This document shows positions 61,434 through 64,000 of a stretch of 64,000 nt of DNA, piece by piece (position 1 is the stretch's first letter; each line of letters opens with the position of its first letter). The position numbers and the translations under genes were made by a program. The DNA is from a bacterium D16-76 (lineage in GTDB: Bacteria > Bacillota > Clostridia > Oscillospirales > Acutalibacteraceae): the NCBI GenBank assembly GCA_009917445.1, contig QZEE01000004.1, positions 62,001-126,000 on the forward strand. The letters are read 5' to 3'. The notes below the pieces were generated by a model. The model did not search any database, had not been told where the DNA came from, and worked only from the letters and a program-made list of their open reading frames with translations.

Positions 61434-62831
61434 ATGTCTACTTTCCGTAAAAAATATATAGGGGACCGCGCTTTTTACATGGCGGTCATCCTGCTTATTG
61501 TGCCTATGATTGTCCAGCAGGGCATTACCCAGTTTGTAAACCTTTTGGACAACGTTATGGTGGGCCGCCTGGGCACCAACCCCATGTCCGGCGTAGCCAT
61601 TGTCAACCAGCTTATTTTTATTTTCAACCTTACGATTTTTGGGGGCCTTTCCGGGGCGTCGATTTTTGGGGCGCAGTTCTACGGCAAGGGGGACCAGGCT
61701 GGCCTGCGCCATTCCTTCCGGTTCCGGCTGCTGTTCGGCGTGGGGGTGACGGCCGTGGGCCTGGCGATTTTCCTGCTGTTTGACGAGCCCCTTCTCCATC
61801 TTTACTTAAATAAGGAGAATTCCTCGGCAGAGGACATTGCCGCTACCCTGGGCTTTGCCAGGGAGTACATGCGGGTCATGCTGTGGGGCCTGGCGCCTTT
61901 TATGGTGGTGCAGGTATTTTCCAGCGCTTTAAAGGACATGCGGGAGACCTTTTCGCCCATGATGGCCAGTGTGATTTCCATTTCTGTCAACCTGGTGCTC
62001 AACTATTTGCTGATTTTCGGCAGCTTCGGCTTCCCGAAAATGGGGGTGCGGGGCGCGGCGCTGGCTACGGTTATTGCGCGGTATTTGGAGATGCTTTACC
62101 TGGTGGTTTATGCTTTGCGCCGCAAAAAGAAATTCCTTTTCCTGCAGGGGGCGTTTAAGAGCATGCATGTGCCGTTGCCGCTGGTGAAAAAAATCACCAT
62201 TACGGGCACGCCTTTGCTGCTTAATGAAACTTTCTGGTCTATGGGCATGGCGGCTATCAACATGTGCTACGCCACCCGGGGGCTTACAGCGGTGGCGGCC
62301 ACCAACATCAGCAGCACGGTGAACAACCTGTTCTCCATTATTTTGATGACGATGGGCAATGCCGTAGGCATTATGGCCGGGCAGATGCTGGGCGCCAACG
62401 ACATTGATGGGGCCAAGGACACGGTGCGCAAGGTGATGTTTTTTGCGGTGTCCTGCTGTGTTGTTACCGGGGGGCTGATGGCGGTTTGCTCGCCGCTGAT
62501 CCCGCACATCTACAACACAGAGGAAGCAGTGCGGCATACGGCCACCCAGCTGTTGATCATCTGCGGGTGCTTCCAGCCCCTAAATTCCTTTGTGAACTGT
62601 GCGTATTTCACCATACGCTCGGGGGGCAAGACCTTTATCACCTTCTTATTTGACTGCGTGTTTACCTGGGTGGTGTGCCTGCCCATTGCCTTTGGCCTTA
62701 GCCACTTTACCCAGCTGAGCGTGGTGTGGGTGTTCTTCTTCGTGTCCTGCGCGGACATTATCAAGGTGGTTATCGGGGCGTTTATGCTTAAGTCCGGCGT
62801 GTGGGCTAAAAACGTGGTAAATGAAACCTAA
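61434..62831 (+). CDS. MATE-family efflux transporter
   Basis: Product of 465 residues with 12 membrane helices. Typical segments are QGITQFVNLLDNVMVGRLG, GGLSGASIFGAQFYGKGD, and GNAVGIMAGQMLGANDIDGA. It would export cationic drugs or metabolites using a sodium or proton gradient. The start at ATG 61434 has AAAGGAG rather far away (15 bases); the frame continues upstream into the HAD gene but no better start codon is present. Confidence 0.92.
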   Translation: MSTFRKKYIGDRAFYMAVILLIVPMIVQQGITQFVNLLDNVMVGRLGTNPMSGVAIVNQLIFIFNLTIFGGLSGASIFGAQFYGKGDQAGLRHSFRFRLLFGVGVTAVGLAIFLLFDEPLLHLYLNKENSSAEDIAATLGFAREYMRVMLWGLAPFMVVQVFSSALKDMRETFSPMMASVISISVNLVLNYLLIFGSFGFPKMGVRGAALATVIARYLEMLYLVVYALRRKKKFLFLQGAFKSMHVPLPLVKKITITGTPLLLNETFWSMGMAAINMCYATRGLTAVAATNISSTVNNLFSIILMTMGNAVGIMAGQMLGANDIDGAKDTVRKVMFFAVSCCVVTGGLMAVCSPLIPHIYNTEEAVRHTATQLLIICGCFQPLNSFVNCAYFTIRSGGKTFITFLFDCVFTWVVCLPIAFGLSHFTQLSVVWVFFFVSCADIIKVVIGAFMLKSGVWAKNVVNET

Positions 62832-63087
62832 AGCCTAGCGTCGGTTCTAAAACCCCGAAACACCCTCTTTACGTCTAAAATGGACGGCCCCTGCGTCAAA
62901 AAACCTCGAAAGGTGACAGCCTTTCCTGCGGTTTTTCCCTTGGATTCATTCCATTTTAGACAAAAATCCCGTCATTTCCCCGGTTTTAAAACAGACTCTA
63001 GAGAAATTCAGAGGAAAAAATACCAAAGGAAACCCCGCCGCAAACGCGGGCCGCAGCCCTACCCCCCGCACCACCCCGCGCGCGCGG
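62832..63087. other. Intergenic region after the MATE gene
   Basis: Holds the large inverted repeat listed separately (62873-62961) and a GC-rich segment with CCCGCG runs. No gene, promoter or terminator T-run was recognised. Confidence 0.5.
62873..62961. repeat. Nested inverted repeat (long hairpin)
   Basis: GTCTAAAATGGA (62873-62884) is exactly complementary to 62950-62961. Nested inside, AAAACC/GGTTTT (62900-62905, 62930-62935) and GAAAGG/CCTTTC (62908-62913, 62920-62925) with loop TGACAG. All three stems are perfect. Confidence 0.8.
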
Positions 63088-63153
63088 AAGCGAAGCGTGG
63101 GATCCTTAAGGGCCGGGGCCCTTAAGCGGGGTTTGGGGCAGAGCCCCAAGGCC
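63088..63153 (+). repeat. Interspersed AAGCGAAGCG element, copy 3
   Basis: AAGCGAAGCGTGGGATCC, CTTAAGGGCC/GGCCCTTAAG stem, GGGGT, then TTTGGGGC-AGA-GCCCCAA. Ends 33 bases before the kdgK start. Confidence 0.75.
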
Positions 63154-63186
63154 TAAAAAAGCGGCGGCCAAAAGGAGTGGATTACT

Positions 63187-64000
63187 GTGAAAATTGTACT
63201 GCTAGGGGAGCCTATGGGCTTGTTTATGGCGAACGAGGCTGGGGCTATACAGGATGTGAAGACCTTTACCGCGTCTATTGCGGGGGCGGAATACAACGTG
63301 GCTGTGGGATTGGCTAGGCTGGGCCATACGCCGGCTTACTGTACCCGGCTGGGGTATGACCCTATGGGGGAAAAAATCCTGGCGGGCCTGCGGCAGAACG
63401 GCATCTCTACAGATTTGGTGATGCAGGTGGAGGACGAGCTTACGGGCTTTATGATGAAAAGCTCTACCCAGCAGGGGGACCCGGATATTGCATACTACCG
63501 TAAGGGCTCGGCTGCGTCTAAAATCAGCCCCCACGATATTGACGCCTTGGATCTGTACGGCTGTGAGAGGCTGCATGTGACGGGCATTTTCCCGGCGGTG
63601 TCTGCGAGCGCCCTTTCGGCTACGAAGCGGCTGATCAGCCGGGCCCAGGCTTTGGGTATCCCTTATTCCTTTGACCCCAACCTGCGCCCCCAGCTGTGGG
63701 CGGATAAAAAACAGATGATCGATACCCTGAACAGCCTGGCCCAAGGGGCGGAAACGGTATTGCCCGGTATTGGCGAGGGCAGGCAGCTTACCGGCCGGGA
63801 AGACCCGGAGGGCATTGCGGATTTTTACCATGCCATGGGCGTGAAAAACGTGGTGGTCAAGCTGGGGGCCGGCGGGGCGTTTTACTCGGAAAAGGGCGGG
63901 GCCCGCGGGGTCTCTGCGGGCTTCCCGGTGGAAACGATTGTGGATACCGTAGGGGCAGGGGACGGCTTTGCCGCCGGGGTGGTAAGCGCCCTGGCCGAAG
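63187..64000 (+). CDS. PfkB-family sugar kinase (2-keto-3-deoxygluconate kinase-like), partial
   Basis: Starts at GTG 63187 with AAAAGGAG upstream and runs off the window after 271 codons. Early motif AGAEYNVAVGLARLGH and GYDPMGEKILAGLRQNGI fit the PfkB fold; the catalytic signature is DTVGAGDGFAAGVVSAL. GSAASKISPHDID and FDPNLRPQLW fit KdgK-type enzymes, which phosphorylate 2-keto-3-deoxygluconate from uronate breakdown. Confirmation would need the neighbours beyond the window (KDPG aldolase, uronate genes). Confidence 0.88.
   Translation, partial: MKIVLLGEPMGLFMANEAGAIQDVKTFTASIAGAEYNVAVGLARLGHTPAYCTRLGYDPMGEKILAGLRQNGISTDLVMQVEDELTGFMMKSSTQQGDPDIAYYRKGSAASKISPHDIDALDLYGCERLHVTGIFPAVSASALSATKRLISRAQALGIPYSFDPNLRPQLWADKKQMIDTLNSLAQGAETVLPGIGEGRQLTGREDPEGIADFYHAMGVKNVVVKLGAGGAFYSEKGGARGVSAGFPVETIVDTVGAGDGFAAGVVSALAE

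Overview
The window reads as chromosomal DNA from a GC-rich, anaerobic, Gram-positive bacterium of the class Clostridia, most likely an Oscillospirales/Ruminococcaceae-type gut organism. The clues are a YlmH-DivIVA-LspA-RluD cell-division tail, a tryptophan T-box leader, lipobox binding proteins, a stand-alone two-gene SufC/SufB-type Fe-S unit, SpoVB-, DegV- and GHL10-type proteins, and many GC-rich intergenic hairpin repeats. Taxonomy is inference; no rRNA or tRNA gene is visible.

1-9.4 kb: the end of a YlmH-like gene, divIVA, lspA and rluD on the plus strand face an F-type ATP synthase operon on the minus strand (atpB-E-F-A-G-D-C). There is no separate delta gene: the C-terminal delta domain is fused in front of a full-length alpha subunit. 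9.6-17.4 kb: a decayed transglutaminase-like gene, a LytTR/GHKL two-component pair, then an operon of a frameshifted double glycosyltransferase and two half-transporters forming one ABC exporter. 17.5-20.7 kb: a minus-strand CotH / DUF4956 / VTC-domain operon. 21-24.8 kb: an FtsX-type ABC permease pair with its ATPase.

24.8-32 kb: a candidate minus-strand small RNA, secG, an acetyltransferase, a Met-gamma-lyase-like enzyme, a Trp T-box controlling a TrpB2-type tryptophan synthase beta chain, a DegV protein, a dense island of hairpins and a Gfo/Idh/MocA dehydrogenase. 32.4-42.5 kb: a polar amino acid ABC transporter, GAPDH, a methyltransferase, an MGMT-type protein, a DUF3267 protein, a PNPOx-family protein and a sugar ABC transporter. 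42.7-49.7 kb: a broken manganese catalase, an ArsR / HMA / P-type ATPase metal efflux operon with a clear operator, the SmsC/SmsB-like Fe-S pair, galU and a zinc-ribbon membrane protein. 49.9-64 kb: prfB, an acetyltransferase, a VanY-like protein that has lost its zinc ligands, a CLC channel, a SpoVB-like flippase, prmA, a GHL10 protein, a HAD phosphatase leading a BceRS-like two-component system, a second HAD protein behind a structured leader, a MATE transporter and the start of a KdgK-like sugar kinase.

The most unusual items are the delta-alpha ATP synthase fusion, the unassigned small RNA with its own terminator and a 16-base promoter block shared with the VTC operon, the VanY-like pseudoenzyme, the CotH-DUF4956-VTC operon, and several structured intergenic elements. 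Gene boundaries were set from start codons, ribosome binding sites and overlaps visible in the sequence. Family names come from motif recognition, not from searches.
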